A stretch of DNA of 27,262 bases from BTRG01 sp036986275. Lineage in GTDB: Bacteria > Pseudomonadota > Gammaproteobacteria > Acidiferrobacterales > SZUA-150. The notes under the pieces were generated by a model. It was not told the origin of the DNA, ran no database searches, and saw nothing but the letters and a program-made list of their open reading frames with translations. The position numbers and the translations under genes were made by a program. Shown in pieces: positions 16,826 to 24,786 of this stretch. Location: positions 1 through 27,262 of the forward strand of contig BTRG01000032.1 in the NCBI GenBank assembly GCA_036986275.1, written 5' to 3'. Position 1 is the stretch's first letter. Every line of letters starts with the position of its first letter.

Positions 16826-17815
16826 CTAAACGAGTGATCCGCCACAACTGCTACCGGCGCCGGCGGTGCAGCCAAAACAGTGTTGTCCCGTGGCAATGGT
16901 CTTATTTGTTAACTCGCAGCTTTTGATATCCCACAGATATTTATGCGGCTCATCCGCTATAGGAAGATCCAGCATTTGGTTGAAGTCGCAGTCATAGACT
17001 CGTCCCTGCCAGTCTACATTCACCAGATAGCGGCACATCAGCCCCGGGACTGTGCCTGAATTAAAATTATCATTCAGCAGGTTCATGTAGTTGTTAAGCT
17101 GATTGTCTCTTACCAGGGTATGCAGAAATCGACTAATAGGAAGATTGGTTAACGCCAGTAGATTTGTGAACTCTATATCATAGTCTTCCTGCAAGTGAGT
17201 ACGATAGTCCTGTTCCAACGATTGCTGATCGGGTGGCAGGAAGGCGCCCCCCGGGTTATAGACCAGGTCCAGAGTCAGGTCGTTCGATTTTCCATAACCC
17301 AGTTCATTAAGCTGTTGTAAGGCAGTAATGCTTTTGTTGAATACACCCTTGCCGCGTTGGTTATCAACATTGACCTGGGTGTAACATGGCAGCGAACATA
17401 CCAGCCTTATTTGACGATTGGTATACCACTGCGCCAGGTCTTCCTGGCCGGGTTCCAGTAATATCGAGAGGTTGCATCGAGCGGTTATACTGACACCCAG
17501 GCCTAGTAAGTCTTGCACAAACCCGCGGAAGTGTGGATTCATTTCCGGTGCGCCACCGGTGATATCTACGGCTGTAATGGTATTGTCTCTGACCCAGGCC
17601 AGTATACGCTCCATGGTATCCCAGGACATGATCTCGGTGCGCTTGGGTCCGGCATCGACATGACAATGATGGCATGCCTGGTTGCAGAGCTTGCCAACGT
17701 TGATTTGCAGTTCACTGAGTGCTGCGCGGTGTAATGGCAAGAAACCGCATGTTTCCAATGCGGTATCAAACTGCCTTATAGTTGGATGGACAGTATTAAG
17801 TGCAGTGTGATTCAT
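16826..17815 (-). CDS. arsS: Arsenosugar biosynthesis radical SAM protein ArsS
   Basis: A 329-aa radical SAM enzyme. The 4Fe-4S cluster motif is C44-x3-C48-x2-C51 within GKLCNQACHHCHVDAGPKR. The domain at about 35-215 carries DITGGAPEMNP, a typical SAM-binding GGxPE region. The C-terminal part (DUF3641) ends in a cysteine-rich CFGCTAGAGSSCGGS, which probably binds a second cluster. ArsS is known to attach a 5'-deoxyadenosyl group to methylated arsenic on the way to arsenosugars. It normally works with the methyltransferase ArsM, which I do not see in this window. The ATG at 17815 gives the family's usual length. Confidence 0.93.
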   Translation of the reverse strand: MNHTALNTVHPTIRQFDTALETCGFLPLHRAALSELQINVGKLCNQACHHCHVDAGPKRTEIMSWDTMERILAWVRDNTITAVDITGGAPEMNPHFRGFVQDLLGLGVSITARCNLSILLEPGQEDLAQWYTNRQIRLVCSLPCYTQVNVDNQRGKGVFNKSITALQQLNELGYGKSNDLTLDLVYNPGGAFLPPDQQSLEQDYRTHLQEDYDIEFTNLLALTNLPISRFLHTLVRDNQLNNYMNLLNDNFNSGTVPGLMCRYLVNVDWQGRVYDCDFNQMLDLPIADEPHKYLWDIKSCELTNKTIATGQHCFGCTAGAGSSCGGSLV

Positions 17816-17847
17816 GTTGTTTCGGATGTTCTCTAATCATAGAGTAA

Positions 17848-17869
17848 ACGGCCCCTGATATGGAGCCGT
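17848..17869 (-). terminator. Weak hairpin terminator after doxX
   Basis: ACGGCCCC (17848-17855) and GGAGCCGT (17862-17869) pair at seven of eight positions around a 6-base loop. On the minus strand the stem is followed by TTTACTC. It lies 22 bases beyond the doxX stop and before arsS. The short T-run makes this only moderately likely. Confidence 0.4.
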
Positions 17870-17890
17870 CCTTGGTGCTGGATGCATGTA

Positions 17891-18481
17891 TTATGTGCCA
17901 AGGCGTTGTTTGATCCAATAATCAACACTAACGTATTTACCTCCGCCAATAAAGAACAGGACCAGCAGCATAATAAAGTAAGTGGCGGCAAATTCGATGC
18001 CATTGTTGAGTATCACAAAGCTGCCGTTCTCGGTCAGCCACTCATAATTTCCATATTCTTTTAAAATTGATTTGGCAGCATCCAGGCGTTCAATAGCACC
18101 CATTGTGCGTTCGCTGGCAAAGATGCCGCCAGCGGATGCAATAGCCAGCCAGCCATGTTGTAAGTGTACAGAAAAAACTGCAATGATCATGGTGAACATA
18201 AGCGGAATAGAAAGCCATCTGACTCCAAGACCCACAAGCAAGGCAATGGCGCCGACTAGTTCAGTCAAGGTGGACAGGTAGGCCATCAATGCAGGAAAAG
18301 GCAGGCCCAGACCCCAGTCGGGATTACCAAACCAGGCGATGGTGCTGTCCATTGCGCCCCACTTCTGTGTACCAGCCATCCAGAATATCGGCACCAGATA
18401 GAGCCGTAATAACAATGGGCCAAGGAAATCGACTTTGCGTGTATGGTCCAGTAATTCCTGTGCTTGTTGTAAGTACTTCAC
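17891..18481 (-). CDS. DoxX-family membrane protein (HvfX-like)
   Basis: A 196-aa integral membrane protein with about four hydrophobic segments: LLLRLYLVPIFWMAGTQKW, LTELVGAIALLVGLGVRWL, LMFTMIIAVFSVHLQHGW and FAATYFIMLLVLFFIGGG. The pattern matches DoxX/SURF4-type proteins. DoxX-like genes (hvfX) accompany DUF692/DUF2063/DUF2282 bufferin operons in Haemophilus and others. This one is last in such an operon, 83 bases after the glutamate-synthase-like gene. It starts with GTG, strongly supported by AGGAGG 8 bases upstream. A role in membrane redox or thiol balance is inferred from the family, not from visible active-site residues. Confidence 0.85.
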   Translation of the reverse strand: MKYLQQAQELLDHTRKVDFLGPLLLRLYLVPIFWMAGTQKWGAMDSTIAWFGNPDWGLGLPFPALMAYLSTLTELVGAIALLVGLGVRWLSIPLMFTMIIAVFSVHLQHGWLAIASAGGIFASERTMGAIERLDAAKSILKEYGNYEWLTENGSFVILNNGIEFAATYFIMLLVLFFIGGGKYVSVDYWIKQRLGT

Positions 18482-18564
18482 GTTTAATCCTCCTGATAAA
18501 TAAATCCTATAACCCGAGCTAACTATAGTGACATCATGTTCCGGTGTGAGTTCCTTATATATTG

Positions 18565-20073
18565 CTATGTTTTTACCGGCACGGTATCGGGAAAGACTTC
18601 ATTAAGAGGTAGTGAACGACCGCTGCCAGTGACCATGCGTGCATGATAACGTTTCAGCTGTCGAGGCTCCGTCACCCCACACGAGTGCGCAATAATGCTG
18701 ACCCCGTGGCGCATGTTGCCGGCATAATGCCTGACGCGCTCCGCCTTGTTGCTGGGGACAAGACCTTTTTGCAAGCGTGGGTTGTGTGTCGCAATACCGG
18801 TAGGACAGGTATCACGATTGCATTGCAGGGCCTGTATACAACCCAGAGAGAACATAAAGCCACGCGCGGAGGCAATGAAGTCAGTACCCACGCAAAAGGC
18901 CCAGGCCACCTCGACAGGGGTAATCAGTTTACCGGAAGCAATAACCTTGATGCGATCCCGCAGCCGGTGTGTATTTAACTTGTCTATCACCAAAGGCAGT
19001 GCTTCCCTTAACGGTATGCCCATATTGTCTATCAGGCTCATGGGGGCGGCTCCGGTACCACCTTCAGCGCCATCAACGGTAATAAAATCGGGCGCGCTGT
19101 CATGGCCACGCCGGTTCACTTCTTCCAGCAACTTATCCAGCCAGTCATAGGCACCGATCACCGCCTTAAAACCTACGGGTTTGCCGGTAACAGAGCGGAC
19201 ACGCCGCACCATATCGAGTATGTCGGCAACACTATTAATATCCGTATGGCGATTGGGGCTGATGGAATCCTTGCCTTCCGGTATGCCGCGTATGCGGGCG
19301 ATCTCACTGGTGACCTTAACGCCTGGAAGTATGCCACCCTTGCCGGGTTTGGCGCCCTGGCTGAGTTTGATTTCAAACATGCGTACCTGTTCATGGGCGG
19401 CTATGGCTTCCAGTTTATTGTCATCCAGTTCGCCCTTGTTATTTCGCACACCATACTTGGCTGTGCCGATTTGAAAGACGATATCCGCGCCGCCTTGCAA
19501 GTGGTAGGGTGACAGTCCGCCTTCACCGGTATTCATCCAGCAATTCGCCATTCTGGCGCCATTCGACAGTGCCAGCACCGCGGGTTTGGAGATCGCGCCA
19601 TAGCTCATGCCGGAGATATTGAAAAACGAGGGCGCATGATAAGGATGGGGACAGTCTTCACCTATGGTCAATGGCGGTGAAGGCAGGTGATCGCTATCAA
19701 GTGTAGGGAAGGGGCAATTGACAAAATAGACAGTGCCAACAGGTCTTAAATCGCGAGTCGAACCAAAGGGCACAGTACTGCTGGCATTCTTGGCGGCACG
19801 GTAGACCCAGGTTCGTTCGGCACGATTAAAGGGAAGCTCTTCACGGTCCATGGCAAAGAAATACTGTCGGAAAAAAACGCCCAGATGCTCAAACAGAAAA
19901 CGAAAGTGCCCGATGACCGGGAAGTTGCGGCGTATGGCCTGTGAGGTTTGGGTAACGTCGCTAATAAACAATATAACAATAGCCAGCGCCGCCAGGCCGA
20001 TGATAAAGACAAATACCAGCGCCATGACTTCAAGTGTGGAGAATAGAAAACTTGGTGTGTGTTCGGGAAACAT
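18565..20073 (-). CDS. Membrane-anchored FMN-binding glutamate synthase-family protein
   Basis: A 502-aa protein with one N-terminal membrane helix (about 15-38, VMALVFVFIIGLAALAIVILF) and a glutamate-synthase FMN/iron-sulfur domain (about 95-490). The 3Fe-4S motif C412-x5-C418-x4-C423 lies in CIQALQCNRDTCPTG. FMN-barrel landmarks are FNISGMSYGAISKPA, GGLSPYH, KPGKGGILPG and GAEGGTGAAP. No amidotransferase domain is present, so it is not a complete glutamate synthase. AAGG precedes the ATG. It sits between bufC and doxX with gaps of about 82 bases on each side, on the same strand. The substrate is unknown; electron transfer or 2-oxoacid amination have been considered for the family. Confidence 0.9.
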   Translation of the reverse strand: MFPEHTPSFLFSTLEVMALVFVFIIGLAALAIVILFISDVTQTSQAIRRNFPVIGHFRFLFEHLGVFFRQYFFAMDREELPFNRAERTWVYRAAKNASSTVPFGSTRDLRPVGTVYFVNCPFPTLDSDHLPSPPLTIGEDCPHPYHAPSFFNISGMSYGAISKPAVLALSNGARMANCWMNTGEGGLSPYHLQGGADIVFQIGTAKYGVRNNKGELDDNKLEAIAAHEQVRMFEIKLSQGAKPGKGGILPGVKVTSEIARIRGIPEGKDSISPNRHTDINSVADILDMVRRVRSVTGKPVGFKAVIGAYDWLDKLLEEVNRRGHDSAPDFITVDGAEGGTGAAPMSLIDNMGIPLREALPLVIDKLNTHRLRDRIKVIASGKLITPVEVAWAFCVGTDFIASARGFMFSLGCIQALQCNRDTCPTGIATHNPRLQKGLVPSNKAERVRHYAGNMRHGVSIIAHSCGVTEPRQLKRYHARMVTGSGRSLPLNEVFPDTVPVKT

Positions 20074-20155
20074 TACCTTAACCGAATGAAAATTTGATTG
20101 ATTCTTCCTGCCTGGTACGGCTAGCAGGCCAGTAATAAGACAGTAAGTGGCTGGG

Positions 20156-20926
20156 TTAGTGTCTGGGTGTACCCAGTATGATGTCGTGTTCTAACAGGTC
20201 CCGCAGTATTTCCTGGCCACCACTGATGACGACTGCTGGATCGGGATGCTTCATTTCAGCTGCAACTTGCTCCAGCGCCTGTCTGCCAGTGATGCTGTTT
20301 CCTTCCTGCAGCAATTGCAGCAGGCGGAAGATAGGTGCATTGATCTCCATGAAATGTACATCGTCTTCGCGGTTACGATAAATAATAATATAGGTAGGCA
20401 GCTTGCCCGGTTCCGTCGGTTGATGGTCCGTATCGATTTGATGCACGGGATAGAGATAACTTAACGCTGTGGCCAGTGGAGAGACTGACGGTGATTGTTC
20501 CAGCAAGTCGGTGTTCCTGTCATAGCGATCCCATTCCGGTTCATCATCGGAGATGGATAGTGCCAATTCCATCCATTCGTAATGCGCCAGTTCGACCAAA
20601 AAGGCGGGGTCGCCTTCGCAATCACTGCGTTCCGTTTGCAGGTAGCGTACAAATTCTTCAGGCATGCGTGGGAAATAAGGAGTATGGGCAAGATGGCGCG
20701 AAAAGTAGTCGCGTATCATGCTATGCCAGCGGTCGTCGTCGGTCATTTCGCGAATCACCGGGAAGTTGCCGGCCATAAAGTCTTCTACATTGTTGTAAAA
20801 CAGCTCACGATAGAGATTCATGCGCCGGTCTTCCACGTCCCGTGGTGCTACATTGCGCTCAGGGTCGCGGATGTTTGCCGCAAACTCATATTGATTTTTG
20901 ATGAAGGCCGGGCGCTCAGCGTGCAT
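20156..20926 (-). CDS. bufC: DUF2063 partner protein of MNIO enzyme (BufC/HvfC)
   Basis: A 256-aa protein of the DUF2063 family. The N-terminal part has the typical NLYRELFYNNVEDFMAGNFP and later AHTPYFPRMPEEFVRYL, then AHYEWMEL. The C-terminal half (about 150-256) resembles the beta-rich partner domain that presents the peptide substrate to DUF692 enzymes. The gene overlaps the upstream bufB by 11 bases if the ATG at 20926 is used; a TTG at 20932 is an alternative. No strong ribosome binding site is visible, so translation is probably coupled to bufB. It is expected to bind the precursor peptide and help cysteine modification. Confidence 0.88.
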   Translation of the reverse strand: MHAERPAFIKNQYEFAANIRDPERNVAPRDVEDRRMNLYRELFYNNVEDFMAGNFPVIREMTDDDRWHSMIRDYFSRHLAHTPYFPRMPEEFVRYLQTERSDCEGDPAFLVELAHYEWMELALSISDDEPEWDRYDRNTDLLEQSPSVSPLATALSYLYPVHQIDTDHQPTEPGKLPTYIIIYRNREDDVHFMEINAPIFRLLQLLQEGNSITGRQALEQVAAEMKHPDPAVVISGGQEILRDLLEHDIILGTPRH

Positions 20927-21773
20927 GGGCAATTTCGTTGTGATGTTGTTCGGTCCATTTATGCTGGTATTCCCCGATACGATCTATTTCGCCAAGTAAT
21001 TCCGGGAGCTCAGGGATGTTGAAATCACGTTCCAGCAGGGTGGGGACGACACCAAAATGTTCATAGGCCTGGTCCAGCAATTCCCAGACATTGGAGATGA
21101 TAGGGGCTCCGTGGGTATCCACCAGCAGGTCTTCGGCTTCCTTGTAATGGCCGGCAATATGAAAGTAGGCAATACGGTCACCAGGCAATGCCTTCAGAAA
21201 AGCCACAGCATCATATTTATGGTTGATGCTGTTGACATAAATGTTGTTAACGTCTAACAGCAGGTCGCAGTCGGCTTCTTCCAGTACCGCGTTAATAAAT
21301 TCAATCTCATCCATCTCCTTACCGGGGGTGGCATAATAGGAAATATTCTCCATGGCGATGCGCCGTTCGAGTATGTCCTGGACTTGCTTGATGCGTCCGG
21401 CCACGTGATGCACGGCCTCTTCGGTAAAAGGGATGGGCATTAAATCGTAGAGATGGCCATCATCACTGCAATAGCTTAGGTGTTCGCTATAGCAGTCGAT
21501 ATTGTGTTCTTCGATAAACCCCTTGACCTGGCGAATGAAGATTTCATCCAGTGGGGCCGGGCTGCCGATGGACAGCGACAGTCCATGTGTGACAAAGGGA
21601 TAGCGCTCGGTGAAGCTGCGAAACTTCTTGCCCCAGCGGCCGCCAACACCAATCCAGTTTTCGGGAGCGACCTCGAGGAAACGAATTTGGGCGGGGTTAT
21701 CCTCGGCCAGCGGGCCCACCAGGGCCCGCTTTAAACCGAGTCCGGCACCCTTTACTGGGTAACGATTTGGCAT
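20916..21773 (-). CDS. bufB: DUF692 multinuclear iron oxidase (BufB/HvfB, MbnB-like)
   Basis: A 285-aa TIM-barrel enzyme of the MNIO family. Candidate iron ligands appear in the usual order: APENWIG, VTHGLSLSIG, YSEHLSYC, MENISYY, LLDVNNIYVNS, YFHIAGH, VDTHGAP and LERDFNIPEL. MNIOs oxidise cysteines of peptide precursors; MbnB makes oxazolone/thioamide groups, and HvfB/BufB act on EGKCG repeats. The gene lies 13 bases after bufA, whose product carries those repeats. Length fits the family (about 280). The ATG at 21773 has only a weak ribosome binding site. All key histidines and acids seem present, so I expect activity. Confidence 0.93.
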   Translation of the reverse strand: MPNRYPVKGAGLGLKRALVGPLAEDNPAQIRFLEVAPENWIGVGGRWGKKFRSFTERYPFVTHGLSLSIGSPAPLDEIFIRQVKGFIEEHNIDCYSEHLSYCSDDGHLYDLMPIPFTEEAVHHVAGRIKQVQDILERRIAMENISYYATPGKEMDEIEFINAVLEEADCDLLLDVNNIYVNSINHKYDAVAFLKALPGDRIAYFHIAGHYKEAEDLLVDTHGAPIISNVWELLDQAYEHFGVVPTLLERDFNIPELPELLGEIDRIGEYQHKWTEQHHNEIAHAR

Positions 21774-21786
21774 AGCGGTGACAGGC

Positions 21787-22128
21787 TTACTTTTTACCGC
21801 CGCACTTGCCTTCCTTCTTGCCTTTCATGTCCATATCTTTCATATCGCCTTTCATCTTGCCACCACCGCACTTGCCTTCTTTCTTGCCTTTCATCTTGCC
21901 TTCACCACACTTGCCTTCCTTCTTGTCTTTCATCATGCCTTTCATCTTGTTTCCACCGCACTTGCCTTCGCCACACTGGCCTTCAGCGGCAACTTTGTAA
22001 CCACTGCCCAGATCAGATGCAGCAAAGGGGTTACCGGCGGCATTGGCCAGTGGCAGGGAGGCCAGGCTGGCAACAACAGTAATTCCGACAGCGGCAGCGA
22101 TTGGGGTGAGTTTGCTTTTTATAGCCAT
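21787..22128 (-). CDS. bufA: Bufferin precursor peptide (DUF2282, BufA/HvfA)
   Basis: A 113-aa exported precursor. Residues 1-30 form a signal peptide (AAAVGITVVASLASLPLANA, cleavage after A30). The mature part is rich in Lys, Gly and Met and has five cysteines (52, 57, 74, 87, 109). One lies in EGQCG and four in EGKCG (54-58, 71-75, 84-88, 106-110). This pentapeptide is the known substrate of HvfB/BufB, which turns the cysteine into a heterocycle that binds copper. AAGGAG before the ATG at 22128 decides the start; longer readings upstream to 22305 have no such site and no signal peptide. It heads the bufABC operon. Low-complexity repeats suggest expansion by slippage. Confidence 0.93.
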   Translation of the reverse strand: MAIKSKLTPIAAAVGITVVASLASLPLANAAGNPFAASDLGSGYKVAAEGQCGEGKCGGNKMKGMMKDKKEGKCGEGKMKGKKEGKCGGGKMKGDMKDMDMKGKKEGKCGGKK

Positions 22129-22270
22129 TATGAATAACTCCTTGTTTATTGATTTACGTATATAGTCCTGACCAGGCATCAGTAGAATTTCCAACCGCAC
22201 CCAGGGGATGTTTCCTTCCTCGGCTTCTGTACTGAAGTCCGGGGGAAGTGTAACCACGTTTTTCAGTGGC

Positions 22271-22289
22271 GTCACTTGGAATCTGTGAC
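22271..22289. promoter_or_regulatory. Small dyad between the DUF1841 gene and bufA
   Basis: GTCAC (22271-22275) and GTGAC (22285-22289) surround a 9-base loop, and outer GGC/GCC bases can pair if one base bulges. It lies 39 bases beyond the DUF1841 stop and about 143 bases before bufA. It could be a terminator stem without a T-run, or an operator. I saw no convincing bufA promoter in the 200-base gap. Confidence 0.2.
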
Positions 22290-22327
22290 CGCCCCCAGGA
22301 GTCAAAGTTCATGGCTAGTTGATTTGA

Positions 22328-22780
22328 TTAAGTCGGACTCTCCTCCGGACTGGCGCTGAGTCGTTGCAGGCATGCCAGATAGTCGTTGTTATCCGGGGGT
22401 AAGCCGCTGCGTTGGGCCTGCCACAGGGTTTCGCCCAGGCATTCCATCATGCGGTGTTGAGCACTGTGATCATCCCCGGTTTGTTGCAGGAATCTGGTGT
22501 GATAGTCCTGTATGCCCGGGGGCTGGTTCAGGGCCAGTTGTTCGCTAATGGCCAGGTGCATACCCATATGCAGGAAAGGGTTGGTCTGGCCGTGTTCAGG
22601 CAGGTAGTCGGTATCGCTGTATTTCTCCGGTGATGCCAAAAAGACATGATATTCTGGGTGCATCAGGGCGATACTGACGATGTGTTGTTCCATGTCCTCC
22701 AGGGGTTGATTGTCGCAATAACGTTGCCATGCACGAAAATAAACCGCGCGCATTTCCTGCCTGTCCTGACCGTAGAGCAT
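22328..22780 (-). CDS. DUF1841 family protein
   Basis: A 150-aa cytosolic protein of the conserved proteobacterial DUF1841 family, whose function is unknown. Family landmarks are FRAWQRYCDNQPLEDMEQHI, HPEYHVFL and NPFLHMGMHLAISEQL. The histidine-rich stretch (HMGMHLA) could bind metal, but this is only a guess. The ATG shares its A with the TGA of the upstream FIST gene (TGATG), so the pair is translationally coupled. The length is normal for the family. Confidence 0.88.
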   Translation of the reverse strand: MLYGQDRQEMRAVYFRAWQRYCDNQPLEDMEQHIVSIALMHPEYHVFLASPEKYSDTDYLPEHGQTNPFLHMGMHLAISEQLALNQPPGIQDYHTRFLQQTGDDHSAQHRMMECLGETLWQAQRSGLPPDNNDYLACLQRLSASPEESPT

Positions 22781-23898
22781 CAGGCAGCGATGTTAAATAG
22801 CCCCAGAATGGCCGAATACTGATAGAGGTGGTTCATGCCATCCAGGGGCCCGATCTCGCCATTGCCGTAAAAACCCAGGATAGGCAGACCGGGGAAGCGC
22901 GATTTCAGGAGTTCCAGATCACGGTCGCGATTGCCAAAGAAATGGGGGCCGCGACCCATACACGGAAAGAGCAGGGCAAAATCCGGCTCCGTCCCCAGGG
23001 TCTGTTGTGCCTTCATGATGGTCTGGGCCATGGCCCGCTCGGCTGACAAGGCATCGCGCATGGCCCAGAACAGGCGCTCGCCCTGGTGGGGTGGGCTGGC
23101 CAGAGTAATGGACTTGTCGCTGAGATTGGCCGAGACAATATGATTCAGTCGATATCGCCCCTCCTTGATGGCGGTGTCGGGGTCACCAAAGGTAATGCCA
23201 CCCATAATCAGGTGAAAGGGGATGTGCTTTTGTTCCTTTATCTCTTCAGGCAAAGACTTTACCAGCACGTTCAGGGCGGGATACTGGCTGAGCTTCATGA
23301 CGTCATAGCCCTGCACCTCGGCCACCTCGATGGGCGAGGTGAGTGCTTGCACGCCCTGGGAGGCAGCGACTGTCCCCTGCGCACCCGAGAGTACGCAATC
23401 CACATGCCCGCTGTCGGCAACCCGGCTGCCGGACCAGACACGGAAAGGGCCGTGTCCAAAGAGATCGCCCGACACCGCGCCCAACCGCGGAGCGGGCACG
23501 TCCAACCAATCGGCCGTCATGCCTGAAGGGGTGCAAAAGCTCAGCACGGGTTCCTCGGTGTCATATTTCGTTGGCGCCATCTTGAGCTGTATGTTTCCAC
23601 CGAAGACCATGGCCGCGACCCCGGGACTGTCCAGTACCCATTCACTGTCCGTGAGTACACCGGCGCCGGTGCAGCCGATGACTTGTGTGCATCCTCCGGC
23701 ACGGGCCGCGGCACGCAGGGCCGGTTCCGGCTCCGAGGCATAATCGGGGGTCAGGAAGAGTATGATGCCGTTGGCGCGGGTTAGCCCGGCTCGTTTCAGT
23801 GCTTGTTTAACGGCCAGTTCGGCATGGTCGAATTGTGCGCCGTGGCCATGGCTCAGGCCGGTGGCAACCGGGCGACGACGCGTTTCGGATGCGCTCAT
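22780..23898 (-). CDS. FIST N- and C-domain sensory protein
   Basis: A 372-aa protein with a FIST_N domain (about 25-215) and a FIST_C domain (about 220-360). Landmarks are ANGIILFLTPDYASEPEPAL and QVIGCTGAGVLTDSE at the N-terminus. FPCMGRGPHFFGNRDRDLEL and LGFYGNGEIGPLDG at the C-terminus carry the typical cysteine and glycine-rich end. FIST proteins are thought to sense small ligands such as amino acids and are often linked to signalling domains; here it stands alone. It overlaps the DUF1841 gene by one base. It is noticeably richer in GC than the defence region. Confidence 0.9.
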   Translation of the reverse strand: MSASETRRRPVATGLSHGHGAQFDHAELAVKQALKRAGLTRANGIILFLTPDYASEPEPALRAAARAGGCTQVIGCTGAGVLTDSEWVLDSPGVAAMVFGGNIQLKMAPTKYDTEEPVLSFCTPSGMTADWLDVPAPRLGAVSGDLFGHGPFRVWSGSRVADSGHVDCVLSGAQGTVAASQGVQALTSPIEVAEVQGYDVMKLSQYPALNVLVKSLPEEIKEQKHIPFHLIMGGITFGDPDTAIKEGRYRLNHIVSANLSDKSITLASPPHQGERLFWAMRDALSAERAMAQTIMKAQQTLGTEPDFALLFPCMGRGPHFFGNRDRDLELLKSRFPGLPILGFYGNGEIGPLDGMNHLYQYSAILGLFNIAA

Positions 23899-23991
23899 GG
23901 CGTCTACTTTAGCGTGATCAATGCAACAAGCCTAGCCTGTATATTTCATGAAGGCGGAGTTAAACGCCGACAGACTCATGGATAACAATTT

Positions 23992-24064
23992 AGACAGGAT
24001 TTACGGGATTAACAGGATGCGAAGAATAGGCCTTGTTGTAAAAACAATCCTGTGAATCCTGTCT
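23992..24064. repeat. Imperfect 19-bp palindromic repeat between nth and the FIST gene
   Basis: AGACAGGATTTACGGGATT (23992-24010) matches the reverse complement of AATCCTGTGAATCCTGTCT (24046-24064) at 17 of 19 positions, with a 35-base spacer. Repeats of the ACAGGATT-type are dispersed in many proteobacterial genomes, as I recall. It lies 84 bases after the nth stop and could end the rnfB-nth transcript. The rest of the 23899-24147 gap shows no gene. Confidence 0.55.
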
Positions 24065-24147
24065 CTTTATGTTGTTCTCCGTGGTTGGCTTATTTGAAAA
24101 TCATCTGGATTCAGGGACTGGAAATGCAGCCTTAAGGGGTTTGTGTG

Positions 24148-24786
24148 CTAGGCGGTCTTGTCAGGGAATTGGCAAAGATCATACAGCACGCAACTGCCGC
24201 AACGGGGTCTGCGGGCGATACAGGTATAGCGGCCGTGAAGAATCAGCCAGTGATGGGCGTCTCGTTTGTATTCATCGGGTACGGCCTTCATGAGCTTGTC
24301 TTCCACTTCGCGTACGTTCTTGCCCGGCGCCAGCCCGGTACGATTGCTGACACGAAAGATATGTGTGTCGACGGCGATAGTGGCATGGCCGAAGGCGGTA
24401 TTCAGTACAACATTGGCGGTCTTGCGGCCCACACCCGGCAAGGCCTCCAGTTCCTCGCGTGTTTCCGGGACCTGGCTGTTATGTTCCTTAATCAGGAGCC
24501 GGCATGTCTTCATGATGTTGGCGGCCTTGGTGTTATACAGGCCTATGGTCTTTACATAACTCTTCAATTTGCGCAGCCCCATGTCCACGATTGCCTGCGG
24601 TGTGTTGGCCACGGCAAAGAGCCTGGCGGTAGCCTTGTTGACCCCCTTGTCTGTCGCTTGTGCCGACAGAATGACGGCAATCAACAACTCAAAGGGCGTG
24701 GTGTAACGAAGCTCTGTAGTGGGTTCGGCGTTTGCGGCCTTAAGGCGTTCGAATATCTTGCGCCGTTTGGCGAGTGACAGGGCCAT
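24148..24786 (-). CDS. nth: Endonuclease III
   Basis: A 212-aa DNA glycosylase/AP lyase that removes oxidised pyrimidines in base excision repair. The helix-hairpin-helix LPGVGRKTANVV carries the catalytic lysine K122, and the catalytic aspartate D140 lies in IAVDTHIFRV. The C-terminal 4Fe-4S motif is C-x6-C-x2-C-x5-C in CIARRPRCGSCVLYDLC. Length matches E. coli Nth (211). The ATG overlaps the stop of the upstream rnfB-like gene by one base (TAATG), so the two are coupled. This keeps the classical rsx-nth linkage although other rsx genes are missing. Confidence 0.97.
   Translation of the reverse strand: MALSLAKRRKIFERLKAANAEPTTELRYTTPFELLIAVILSAQATDKGVNKATARLFAVANTPQAIVDMGLRKLKSYVKTIGLYNTKAANIMKTCRLLIKEHNSQVPETREELEALPGVGRKTANVVLNTAFGHATIAVDTHIFRVSNRTGLAPGKNVREVEDKLMKAVPDEYKRDAHHWLILHGRYTCIARRPRCGSCVLYDLCQFPDKTA

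Noticed and set aside
21778..22137. Plus-strand frame rich in Phe, His and Leu opposite bufA
   Set aside because: Its repetitive composition simply mirrors the Lys/Gly/Cys repeats of bufA on the other strand.
21787..22305. 172-aa reading of the bufferin precursor
   Set aside because: The 59 extra residues have no signal peptide and no ribosome binding site. The ATG at 22128 has AAGGAG and is followed at once by a signal peptide.
22780..23898. Plus-strand frames of 130-146 codons inside the FIST gene
   Set aside because: They are byproducts of its high GC content; the minus-strand reading carries clear FIST motifs.
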